Assembly (NCBI GenBank): GCA_019925095.2 | Contig: CM034392.1 | Location: forward strand, 1,805,501-1,869,500 | Length of the DNA: 64,000 bases | Source: Dendrolimus kikuchii | Lineage: Eukaryota; Arthropoda; Insecta; Lepidoptera; Lasiocampidae | Direction: 5' to 3' | In this document: piece after piece, positions 40,595-52,200 of the stretch | Position numbering within the stretch: position 1 is the stretch's first letter | How the letters are laid out: each line of letters opens with the position of its first letter | Made by a program: the position numbers and the translations under genes | Notes under the pieces: generated by a model | Told to the model about the DNA's origin: nothing | What the model saw: the letters and a program-made list of their open reading frames with translations, nothing else | Database searches by the model: none

Positions 40595-40700
40595 GACATG
40601 GGTCGTTGTGAGCGCTATGTGATCGAAAATAATGACGCTATTAGTGATGTTTTCGCCACGGCCATAACGACCGTTCTCGCCATGTGGAACGGCAGATGTA
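40595..40700 (+). repeat. Short repeat with a conserved frame (copy 2)
   Basis: The + frame reads DMGRCERYVIENNDAISDVF then ATAITTVLAMWNG. Counterpart of 26075-26170. Confidence 0.5.
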
Positions 40701-41877
40701 GCACTTTGGGCGTTGTGAGATACTGAAGGAACGCGCCATACACAGTACGGCAACGCAATAAGAGATGTTGCTGTCAATGTCAAATGTCAATTTTAACGTT
40801 AAGTTTCCAAATGGACAGCCGACAGCGGAACAGCTGCAATGCAAATAAAGAAGAGTTAATATTTATTTATAAAATAAACTGCTTAAAATATACGTACATA
40901 GAAAGTGTTGTTGAGTGTTTAGAAGGATATAAGAAATTATACCATTTACATTTTACAATGTACGAACGCTAGCTCATGAAAGGAGTATATGCATAAAACA
41001 AAACGAAAAGTTGGATGGAATGTTGTCTATTTTTCGAAAGTGAGTCTAATATTATGTTTTAGTGAAGTAGATATAAGGAATTATTTATTTTTATTTGAGA
41101 TTAATGAACATGGTTATGGATATTCTTATCACTGGGAGTTTACAGTTAAGGTCTCTCCGCCCACGCTAGCCCCTCGATTGAAGTCCCAGCGTCTTCTGCT
41201 ATTTATAGAGTTTATTTTCATTTTATGAATGTAAGGGATTTTGCTGTTTGCCATTAATAACTGAATGATGACCAGCCTATCTTGTTTATGTATTGAGTTC
41301 TAATAATGAGAAACCACTTTTAGCTGAAAAGTTACATTCATGTTAAAGTGTCTTATGTAGGTAAGTATATTTTTTTTGGTGGTTTATTGACAGGTTTCTG
41401 CAACTCATACTAATGATATGGGTTCAAATCCTGGCAGATATATATTATACATACACTTTTAAGGCACTATTTCTGATTTAAATTATTGTAACACCTTTTA
41501 AACCATGTTTTTTGCAGTAAATAAATTTGAATTTGAATTAATATATGTATTAAAGGTTGCTTGGAAGAGATTGCAGGTGTGGTATAGTTATAGGATATTT
41601 ATTTATTATTTGAGATATAAAGTGAGTTTTGGGTGGTTAGAAAAAAATAACCACAAGTCCTAAGGCGGAAGCAAAGTGGAGTGGAGCTCCCGCCTTAGCA
41701 TTCTGATTTATATTTAAAAAGTTCAGATCTGTTCATAATAGTTCATATTAAATAAATGTGCCCTATACTATACCCCACCTGAGATTGCTTGCTTTAACGC
41801 AATAAATCCACCCATTCTGCTACCTTATAATCTTTAGACAAGAAAAGCACAGATAATTCTTTTCTAACATTTATTAT
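40701..41877. other. No gene recognised
   Basis: AT-rich. Contains a B-box-like GGGTTCAAATCCTGG at 41422 and a short family-N trace at 41555. A hairpin (CTAAGGCGGAAGC with GCTCCCGCCTTAG) lies at 41660-41698. Confidence 0.45.
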
Positions 41878-41913
41878 TAAATTTTAATTCTAGTCCTGCT
41901 ACTCGTAACAATA
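41878..41913 (+). repeat. Possible terminal piece of a related LTR
   Basis: TTTTAATTCTAGTCCTGC followed by CTCGTAACA and ATAT resembles the end of solo LTR copy 3. The sequence upstream to 41.6 kb does not match the other copies, so it may be a diverged family or a fragment. Confidence 0.35.
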
Positions 41914-42019
41914 TATTAAACTAAATACTTAAAAATAAACTTAATTATAAATAAATAAAAGTATAATTAAATACTATAAATAAACTAAGTCTAACTAACA
42001 TCTGATAACAAAAACTAAA

Positions 42020-42420
42020 ATATCCTATAAATAAACCTAACTTAAAAATATATATACAATAGTAAAAAAACTATAATTAAAATAAAACCTATATTAAAGC
42101 CCGTCCAGCCCCACCAGACTACTGTCGCTGGGCATTGTACCTAGAAGGCTGGCAGCATTAACTCGCTGGATACAAAGGCTAATCCTTTGAGTGAGGTAAG
42201 CGCCAGCCTTCCGGTCTCCTGTTTTGTCGACTAGGCGTTTTTTAATTACTTTAAATAATTTGTGGGCACTTGGCCCCCATGGGCCCAAAGTCTCCACCCC
42301 AAACGGCTCAAATATGTAATCTGTTCCAAGGGTTACATATTTGACAAGAAAATGTAGTACTATTTTTATGTTGGTATACAATAAAGAGCTGTGTTGTTGT
42401 TGTATTTTGACAATTACCAT
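42020..42420 (-). pseudogene. C-terminal fragment and 3' tail of a REL retrotransposon relative
   Basis: The minus frame reads DYIFEPFGVETLGPWGPSAHKLF, ending in LTQRISLCIQRVNAASLLG and SDSSLVGLDGL-stop. It belongs to the same subfamily as 23.6 kb. Its tail contains the uninterrupted target sequence in which the LTR at 23768 sits. Confidence 0.75.
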
Positions 42421-42744
42421 TATTATATAAAATTACCTCTATATATGTGAACGCCGCCAATTGCCTTGCAAGTCCAAGATATCCCATATTTATAGACTAA
42501 TAATATTAAAGTTTTAACTGCTAATTTGAAATAGTAACATTATTATTTAAGATTTTAAGTTCTGTGTTTTCTGTAAACTTGTTGACAGCAAAAAATATTA
42601 AAGGAGATTTGGGTTTGAAAATCTCAAGAAACTCTTGGGATTTTCAAACCTTTAGAGTGGGTGTGTCTTTAGTGTGCAGAAAAAAAAATCTCAAAAATTT
42701 CATAACACATCCTATTAAATTGTTTTGGAATAAACAACAAATAA

Positions 42745-42985
42745 TAAAAATAATAATCGACAGACAAACACACATATTTTATATCCCCCAAATTAAGCTA
42801 GTTACACTTATATTATGGATAATATACAACGGATTACTCTGGGGCCGATCCCAAACACCAAGACCATCATAAATAATGGAGAAAATATGTTTCTGAAATT
42901 TACTATACCAAGAATCGAACCCGGAGCCTCTGCATGGAGTGAGGTAGGCCAGCAAAGGCTTAGGTCCGCTCAATCATAAAGGCCA
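42745..42985 (-). mobile_element. tRNA-derived SINE, family E
   Basis: B box AAGAATCGAACCCGG, core CTGGGGCCGATCCCAAACAC, and (ATA)n tail at the left. It has moderate divergence. Confidence 0.75.
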
Positions 42986-43154
42986 TAAAATTTTGTATTA
43001 TAATTATAAAAATATTACTGAATGAATGTAAAATTTTACAATAAGTAGAATAAAAATTACTTGGGTGGTTAAGAATTATTCCTGAGGTGCAGTACTACAC
43101 ATTTCTTAAGACTGACATAGTGTTGTAATATATTGTTATATATACTGTTTGCAG

Positions 43155-43272
43155 GTGGCATCTGTGATGCTGGTACGAGTGAACCTACGGCTGGTGCTGG
43201 GGGCACTTTGTGCAGCTGTGATAGTCTTCACTCTCTTCTGGGGACACTGTGGTGATTTCTCTCGGAGACCCA
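43155..43272 (+). CDS. GLCE: C5-epimerase coding exon 1 (membrane anchor)
   Basis: The acceptor TTTGCAG ends at 43154 and the donor GTATGT starts at 43273. The ATG at 43167 opens a short basic segment (RVNLR) followed by about 18 hydrophobic residues, typical of a type II signal anchor. The presence of an acceptor means at least one more exon upstream. The 12 nt before this ATG (GTG GCA TCT GTG) are open in the same frame. The exon ends in phase 1. Confidence 0.85.
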
Positions 43273-46200
43273 GTATGTATTTTTATGTTGTCTTATAATC
43301 TTAATCCAAAAGATTAATAGGGTTGGGTTAGAATTACGCACTCTGAATTGGCAGCGAGGGGGGGGGGAGGTGCTGAGGGGGGGGGGTTGTACGGGAATTA
43401 TCCTACTATTTCCGGCTGCTAGAGATACAGGGTGTTTTTAATTTAAAATAATAATCTTGCCTAGTTATGTTAGACTGAGGTGGAAGCTAATAATAGTAAT
43501 AAATAAAATGATTTAGCTTACTAGGAGAAGCACTGATAGGTGGGAACAACTCTCTTCACAACAAATCTTCCTTTGAGACAGAGGAGCATCCCATGTCGCT
43601 CCTCCACCTAGTTGGCACATCGTAACTATGTTCTAAATCTCAGCTTTTCCAACACAAACAAAAGCGCAGGGTCGACAGGGAGGAGGGGGTTTTTAGTGGG
43701 TATTGGGGTTGCTCGCTCGTGCAGCAACGCTCGGAGTCTTCCACACTATTCTGTGACGTCGATCGCGGACGGAGCACTGCCAAGCCAAGAGCATACTATT
43801 GCTGCAGAGTTATCGCCCCCGACCGACGCGTGTCGTTCCTCTAGCAACGACCCAGTTTGTGCGTGAATCGGTTAAGCATTTTCCCTGGCCTCAAAAAAAA
43901 AAACCCTAGATACCTATCTATGATATTGTTAATCATAAAAGAATAGCATTGTGATATTTAAAAATCTAACTAATGATACATTACACAACTATGTGAAATG
44001 AGGAATTTTGTTTCTATCCTCACTATGGTAACAACACCTAGTCTTTAGTTTCTTGTGATTAGCATTGTGTAGTGGCATATACATTTTGTAATTCTACTAA
44101 ATTTCTTTCTTTCTTCTTTCTTTTTATTATTTTCTGCAAAAATATGGAATGGTTTTATAAGGTTTTCAATTTTGCTAAAGACCCATAACTATACTACCAG
44201 TGGGCCCGGCAGATATCCTGCTTTGATAAATAAAGCCCCGATTGCAGCGCCATCTACTGGATCCAATAATGAATCTAAACAATTCTCGAATCCACTTGAA
44301 CATACACAGAAATTTCATCAAAATCGCTCCAGCTGTTTAGAAGGAGTTCAGTGACATACAAGCGAACAGAAGAATTATATATACTAGTGGTCGCCCAGTG
44401 TTCGAAATTCGGCCATAATTAATTTTAATTATAAGTTTGAACATTATTAAGGTTCTGTTGTCAAAGACTATACTTCTATAATCATTGATGTTGATTTGAT
44501 TTAAACAATAAACAAAAGAGTATATATGCCGTGTGTGTCAAATACATAGTACTGTGTGTAATGTTTTTCAATTTTTTTTTAATTTTTATGCATAATTAAA
44601 AAAAATATATGATAATATATATTTTTTTTATTCTGTACTCCTTCTCTATATAAACTATAAGTGTGCGAAATTTCATACTCCTCCGTCTGCACAATTTTAG
44701 CAAAGTTTTTGCTTCACGTATTAATATAATGATAAAGATAGATGTATACTTATTTTACAGTAGGTTCAGTGTTGTCAAACGCTCTATCAGAGCGGGGCAG
44801 CAATGGGGCCGACGAGATTGAGTGCACCATCAATGGCGAGTATTCAGTGCCATGCAAGAGGGACACGAATCGCGACGAGGTTTACGTGCCGTTTTCACTA
44901 ATCCACAAGTATTTTGAGGTTCGTGCATGAAGCCACAACTAAACATGGCATTGGTTTTCTCGTTAATCTTAAATATATTATTTCCCACATTTTTCCTATA
45001 AATGGTAGCTCCACATTGAAAATTCCGTGAAGAGTTAATTCTGCTCTTGCAATCTCCTCTTCAGGTGATTAGGGTTAGTACAAGTTGGCCGAATAGAGTA
45101 CCAAATAATAGGGGAAATTTCACAAATTTGTCTATAGCAACTCCAATCGTGTTTGTTTATTTACAACATAGCATTTTGTCAACATAATCTATTTTACTTT
45201 TCTAATAATAACTAAATATTTATAGCTAGAGCTTTAAAACACTATGATAATGAATATAGCAATTACCTAATTCTATCCGTGTAGGAATGGAGAAAGAATA
45301 CAATTTCCTGCGTTGGGACGGTCTGTCGTAAGAAGCGACAAAACAACCCGCAGCTAGGTGGTAGGATATTTGCTCGACTGGATGTCGACCACCCCTGGTC
45401 TAGAGTATGCCGCCTTAACAACCTTGTGTTGTGTTCCGCCATTAGTGACCAGGTTCCAGTCTCCCCTAAGAAAGCAGCAGCGCATTTGTAGCACCTTTGG
45501 TGTTGCAAATGTCCCTAGGCGATGGTAACCACTTTCCATCAAGTGGGCCGTCCACCTGTCTGCTGAACTCCTGCAATAAAAAAAAATATATTTGAATAAG
45601 AGTTTTGGGTGGGAACTGAAAGGAGATGTTGTGCTGTGCAGTTTTATTTTCAAAAATGTGTAAAATTACTCTAAAATGAACAATAGTTGTAGGATATTGA
45701 TAGTTTTTGAGTAGTAATTATGTGTTTTTGTCAGAAATGTCAACTGTATAGTCAAATGTGGCCTTTCGAGTTTTCACAAGAACTCCGTTGAATGGTGTGG
45801 ATTGTAGCACACAATACAACTGCGCCTCGCTTAAAGGCCTAGTTGCCAAGCCTTAAACATAAAAAAAAATTGAATAAAATATGTCAAATGTACTATTACA
45901 AACCTATCATGTTGGTGGTTCTTTTATAAATATGGAATGCTCACCATAAACAATTTTGCTTCAAATTCCGCTAGACATCCTTGATAACTTTTAAGAATCC
46001 ATTGCTCTTGAGAAATGATGTCATCCATGTTTAGTTATTTTTAATGGATTTTAGACTCAATAACATTGTTAAAATTAAAATAACACGGGTAAATTACTTT
46101 CACTACAGAAACTATAGATAATATTAGCTCATGTTCTAGACATTATGGCCAGGCTTTATGCTTTACGCCAGGGGTCACCAATTAGTTTCGCTCGAGGTCC

Positions 46201-49200
46201 GTTTTAAGAATTGAAATGACCATGGCGTTTCAACATTTTATAGAAAAAAAATATTTAATAAACAAATGTAATTACGAAAATAACAAAGGTATTTTTTTAC
46301 ATATCAGTGAGAAAAATGTCATTTTTTCGCGGTCCGCACAAAACGGGTTGGTGGTCCGGATGCGCCATTTGGCGACCCCTGCTCTACGCTCTCACCAAAG
46401 ACAATGACACATATGAACTTCGAAAAACAATTTTAATTTTCAATCACTCTGTATATTATTTAGATATATGGCAAAATAATCTCGAATGATGGAGTGGAAA
46501 AGTTCGAATGGTCTCACAGTTATGGGAAGATATACCATCCAAAGAAGAAATATGATCCGCGGGGCACATTCACCACTTTTGAGAATTATAATGTTGAAGT
46601 GAGGGACAGAGTCAAATGTATCAGTGGAATAGAAGGTGTGCCAGTCTCCACGCAATGGGAACCCAGAGGTATGAAGCAATGAACTTTCTTCACTAAATTT
46701 TTATAGTATTACTAGCTGTCCCGGCAGACGTTGTTCTGCCCTGAAGAAATAAAATTTAGAACCCGATTGCAGTGCCACCTACCGGGTCCAATTGTGAATC
46801 TAAACCATCCTCGAATCCACTTGAACACACACAAAGAATCGTAATACCGAAGTAAGAAAGAGAGTTGCTCTGAAAGAGAGTGTCGGGGTGAAGGTAAGGA
46901 AATTCAATTTGATCGTGTACTAGCGGAGGGTGATGTCAGGAGCCTTAAGAACAGACGAGCGTGCATGACAAGAGTTATGAATGTCAAAGAAGCAAGTGAG
47001 GTGTGTAAGAATAAGCCTAAATGGCGCTCTGTGGTTTGTGCCTGCCGTAAGGGAACTGGCGTGAAGTTATGTATGTATGTACTTATTCTGGAAAGATACT
47101 GCATATCGACCTTTGACTATAACATATAGACTATATAATTTTGTTTTTTGGGTTTTCTTTTGTAAAAAACAAACGATAAAATTAAGATTGCGTAAATCAT
47201 GTACTAGTTAAAAGATAAATACGTTGAATTCTAAGCTTAACATTTTATTCTTAAGTGATTAGTATTAGTATTTTCTTAAGGTTTCATGACGAATACACAT
47301 AATAAAACTATTTTTTAACTTAGATAAGGCTCCTATAGTGAAATTAATAGCCATACACAAAAATAATATGGTCTAAAGTATGTTGTCATAACAACCTTGA
47401 GTTGTGTTCCGGCATTAGTGACCAGGTTCCAGTCTCAGTCTCCCTTAAGAGAGCAGCAGCGCATTTGTAGCACCTTTCGTGTTGCAAATGTCCATAGGCG
47501 ATGGTAACCGCTTTCCATCAATTGGGCCGTCTGCCTGTCTGCTAAACTCCTGCAATAAAAAAAAAAATTAAAATTGAATAATTAAAATGAACAAGTTGGG
47601 GGTATTTCACACTTGTCATTTTTGTTTTACGTAATCACTGTTACTGATAATGTTAATGTCAAAGAGGCAAGTGAGGTGTGTAAGAATAAGCCTAAATGGC
47701 ACTCTTGTGTTCGTGCCTACCCCACAAGGGAACTGGCGTGAAGTTATGTATGTATGTATGTATGTACTGTTACTGAAATGTGGCCTAAACGTCAAAATAA
47801 AAAAAAATTGAAAACAGTTTTATTATCTTAACTTTTTTTTCTTTCATACTTTTAGTATTTCTATGAAAATTTTTGTTTAGATAAACTCTTTTTAATATAT
47901 ATATATATGAGAAAGAATAAATCAATATTTATATATAAATGTGAAATGTATTGATGTATACCTATTTTCTCTCTCTTTAATGACCCATTCCTATATCTTG
48001 CCAACCGTTCATTTGTCTTATGCCAAAATTCAACTGATGATAAGGCAAGTGATTGAACAGTAAGATATAGAAACTGGCCATAAGACTTTGATTTTAATTT
48101 CTTTTTAATAGAACTTGGGACCAGGCACTTTACAGACTAGAGATGAACGTAATGACTGTCGGGTGCCTTAACAGATGTGGGCCTGAAGTTGACATGAAGG
48201 CCCTTGTAGTAACATCCTTTGAAAGTTTTCTGATTTAGAAAGAAAAAATATTTATTCAGAACTACATACAAACCAAAACATCAATCCGTGCAGGAACAGA
48301 GAAAGAATACACTTTCCGGCGGCCGGGCGGCCTGTCGTAAGAGGTGACAAAACAACCCACAGCCAGGTGGTAGGGCATTTGCCCGACTGGATGGCTACCA
48401 CCCCTGGTCTAGAGTATGTCGCCATAACAACCTTGAGTTGTGTTCCGGCATTAGTGACCAGGTTCCAGTCCCCCTTAAGAGAGCAGCAGCGCATTTGTAC
48501 CACCTTTGGTGTCGCAAATGTCCATAGGTGATGGTAACCGCTTTCCATCATGTGGGCCGTCTGCCAAATAAGACAATATAACTGTGGAATGAAGTTCTGA
48601 ATCGGTCTTAACTCATCATGATGCTGGTTACAGTGACTCACAGACAGACAAAACGAAACAAACAAAGAAAATATGACGAGTACAATTGGTAACAGATATA
48701 AAAATTAATATAATATAAAAATAAACTTTATTTATGGGTATTTGTCTTTTAATTGATTAGTTTTGATTATCACCAGGTTTCTACTATCCAACCCAAATAG
48801 CCCAATTCGGTTTGGCGCATTACAGCAAGTTCTTAACAGAGCCGGAGCCTAGGCGGAGGGTGATCGACGACGGAGAGAGGCATTTAGAAAACTGGATTGT
48901 AAGCAAGGACGCTTTTATGGCCAGAGAATACGACGTTGCCACACAATCTAACGTGTTAAGGTAAGATTTAATAGAATTTAAGTACCTGAACTGACGGATA
49001 GCTTCGGGTTTGGCTGAAAGCATCAAAATTTCTTGTGTATACTCAGCCAAAGCTTGCTGTGCCAGCACTTTGAGCTAACGCAAAGTAGTGGCAAGACGCA
49101 TTCCATACGCAGGCTGTTTACGTTAATTTTTAGTGCAGGTAGTGTTGTAGCGCATACAGTGCAAGTAGGCAACGTAGTAGCATATACAGTGCAAATAGGT

Positions 49201-52200
49201 AGTATAGTAGCGCAAACAGTGCAAGTAGGCAACGTGTAGAGTATACAGTGCAAATAGGTAGTGTTGTAGCGCATACAGTGCAAGTAGGCAACGTAGTAGC
49301 GTATATAGTGCAAATAGGTAGTGTTGTAGCGCATACAGTGCAAGTAGGCAACGTAGTAGCGCATACAATGCAAGTAGGCAGCATAGTAGCGCAAACAGTG
49401 CAAGTAAGCAACGTAGTAGCGTATACAGTGCAAATAGGTAGCATAGTAGCGCATACAGTGCAAGTAGGCAACATAGTAGCATATACAGTGCAAATAGGTA
49501 ACATAATAGCGCAAACTATGCAAGTAGGCAACGTAGTAGCGCATACAGTGCAAATAAGTAGCATAGTAGCGCATACAGTGTAAGTAGGCGGCATAGTAGC
49601 GTATACAGTGCAAGTAGGCGGCATAGTAGCGTATATAGTGCAAGTTGAGTTGTGTTTCGGCATTAGTGACCAGGTTCCAGTCTCCCTTAAGAGAACAGCA
49701 GCGCATTTGTAGCAACTTTGCTGTTGCAAATGTCCATGGGTGATGGTTACCGCTTTCCATCACGTGGGCCGTCTGCCTGTCTGCTGATCTACTGCAATAA
49801 AAAAAAAATAATAAGTACGTAGCATACCAGTACATATAATGCAAGTAGGTAGCATATTATTTATAGCACTATCTAAAAATGTAGGTTATAAGTATATTCA
49901 TGGGCTATTTATGTATTTACTTTACTGGAACTCTTCTTTCATCCTGGTATTAAGATCGGACGAAAGCAAAATGACCTAAAATAATTTGAGGAAATTAATT
50001 CTAATTAATTTATCTTTAAAGGTTTTCAACATCGGACCATGTGTCGAGCCAAGTGTGGCTCAAAGTGAACGTGTCCCAGGACTTTGTGCTAACGGCAGAT
50101 GTTCAAATGAAACCCAACTCCTCATTTATCGTCGTTTTACAAAACAAAGATAAGAAGGAAACTGTCTATTTGCACTATGTCACTAGTACGCAGTTAATAT
50201 ATGCACAGGTATGTATATATATCTCTATATATATCTCTATCTGACGGCCTCTGTGGTTGAGCGGGCTAAGCCTTTGCCGGCCTACCTCACTGCAACGCAG
50301 AGGTTCCGGGTTCGATTCCTGGTATAGTAAATTTCGGAAAACGTCTTTTCTCCGTTATTTACTATGGTCTGGGTGTCTGGGATCGGCCCCAGAGTAGTCC
50401 GTTGAATATTACCCATAACACAAGCGTAACTTGCTTAATTTGGGGATATACAATGTGTGTTTGTCTGCTGATTATTATTATTATTATATATAATTCGTAT
50501 ATTACAGTTTCAGACAACTAGTAATTTCTCCCGATGTACCTGCGCAGTAGTCCAATTTTAGTAGCGCGCGACAGTGTACGAATCGTGTGAGCGGAACAGA
50601 GCTAATAATGCATAGCAAGCAACAGTCTGTATATATAATTCGTATATTACAGTTTCAGACAACTAATAATTTCTCCCGATGTACCTGCGCAGTAGTCCAA
50701 TTTTAGTAGCGCGCGACAGTGTACGAATCGTGTGAGCGGAACAGAGCTAATAATGCATAGCAAGCAACAGTCTGTATATATAATTCGTTTATTACAGTTT
50801 CAGACAACTAATAATTTCTCCCGACGTACCTGCGCAGTAGTCCAATTTTAGTAGCGCGCGACAGTGTACGAATCGTGTGAGCGGAACAGAGCTAATAATG
50901 CATAGCAAGCAACAGTCTGCCATTTTTGATTATAAATCAAGTTTAATACAAATTATTTACATATGGAAACCGGTCTGCACTTTTCTGCGCATACGAAAAT
51001 TGCCAATCGGAATTATAAGTCGTGTGAACTGTAACTAAAGTATAGTTACTATTGTTAGCAGTGACATCTTATTATTTTATTCAAAATTAGGATAGGCCGG
51101 TGACTCCCTACACGCTTGACTTGAAATTCCCAAATGATTCCCGGGACACGAAGTACCGCAGCTTTTCAAAACGAATGTAAGCTATGGTTTTAGTGAAAAC
51201 TGTGGCGAAATAAGCTAATTTTTATTCACCTGAACAAATTCAAACCGCTCCTGGGATAATTCTCGCGGGTTTCCCGGGATAAAAATATCACACATTTAAT
51301 ATAATATATCAGTGAAAGAACCGCATTGGAATTCGATTTTTTTTTCAATCTTGCCATTTTAAATGATTCCCAGAAAAATTCCCGCGGGATTCCCGGGAAA
51401 TAAGTAGCGCAAATTTTTAGTCTAAGAATTTGTCCTCGACCAGCGAAAACCGCATCGAAATCAGCCCAGTAGTTTTTACGTGAATCCTGAACAAACAGAC
51501 AAGAAATTTAAAAAAAATTGCATCTTGTTCTCCATCGTTTGTATAGGGTTTTTTCAATAACTTCAATGTACAGACACTACATGTTAAGAATTTTATAATA
51601 TTATAGATATTAAGTATTTTTTTCTAGCTATGCAATGATAATCTTTATATATATAATGCTTCTATTCATGTGTATGTCACTTGAACTCCTAAACAGCCGG
51701 AGTGATTTTGATAAAAAAAAATTATGTGTTCAAGTGGATTCGACAATGATTTGGGTTCAATATTAGACCCGGTAGGTAGCGCTAGAATCAGGTTCTGGTT
51801 TTTTATTTTTTAAGGATAGAAGAATATTTGTCTTTGTATTTGTGTAATATAATTTTATTCTATCTGTACTAAACAAAATGTTAACATATTTTTTAATATC
51901 TTGAATACATTGCCAAGGTGCCGTTCATTGGGCGAGTGCCAAAAATGGCGTAGTTTTCCCTATAAAGTTTTTGTTAATTAAAGAAAAAATTAATCACATT
52001 TCTTATAATATTTTCTTAAGTCATCGCGACTGGTATACATAATAAAACGACGTTTTAACGGTTTTAAGCGCGGTAATTTATTTGATTTTCATTATTCCGA
52101 CGTTTCGCCCACTTTTCAGTAGCCGTGATCACTGAAGATAAAGTTGTCAAGTGTCAGTGAGTATTTTTAAAGTTTTATTTAGCCTACCGTCAACTTGTTC

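Noticed and set aside
49023..49844. 273-codon minus-strand frame in intron 4
   Set aside because: It is the 30-bp minisatellite plus a family-B antisense frame. A 30-bp period cannot shift frame.
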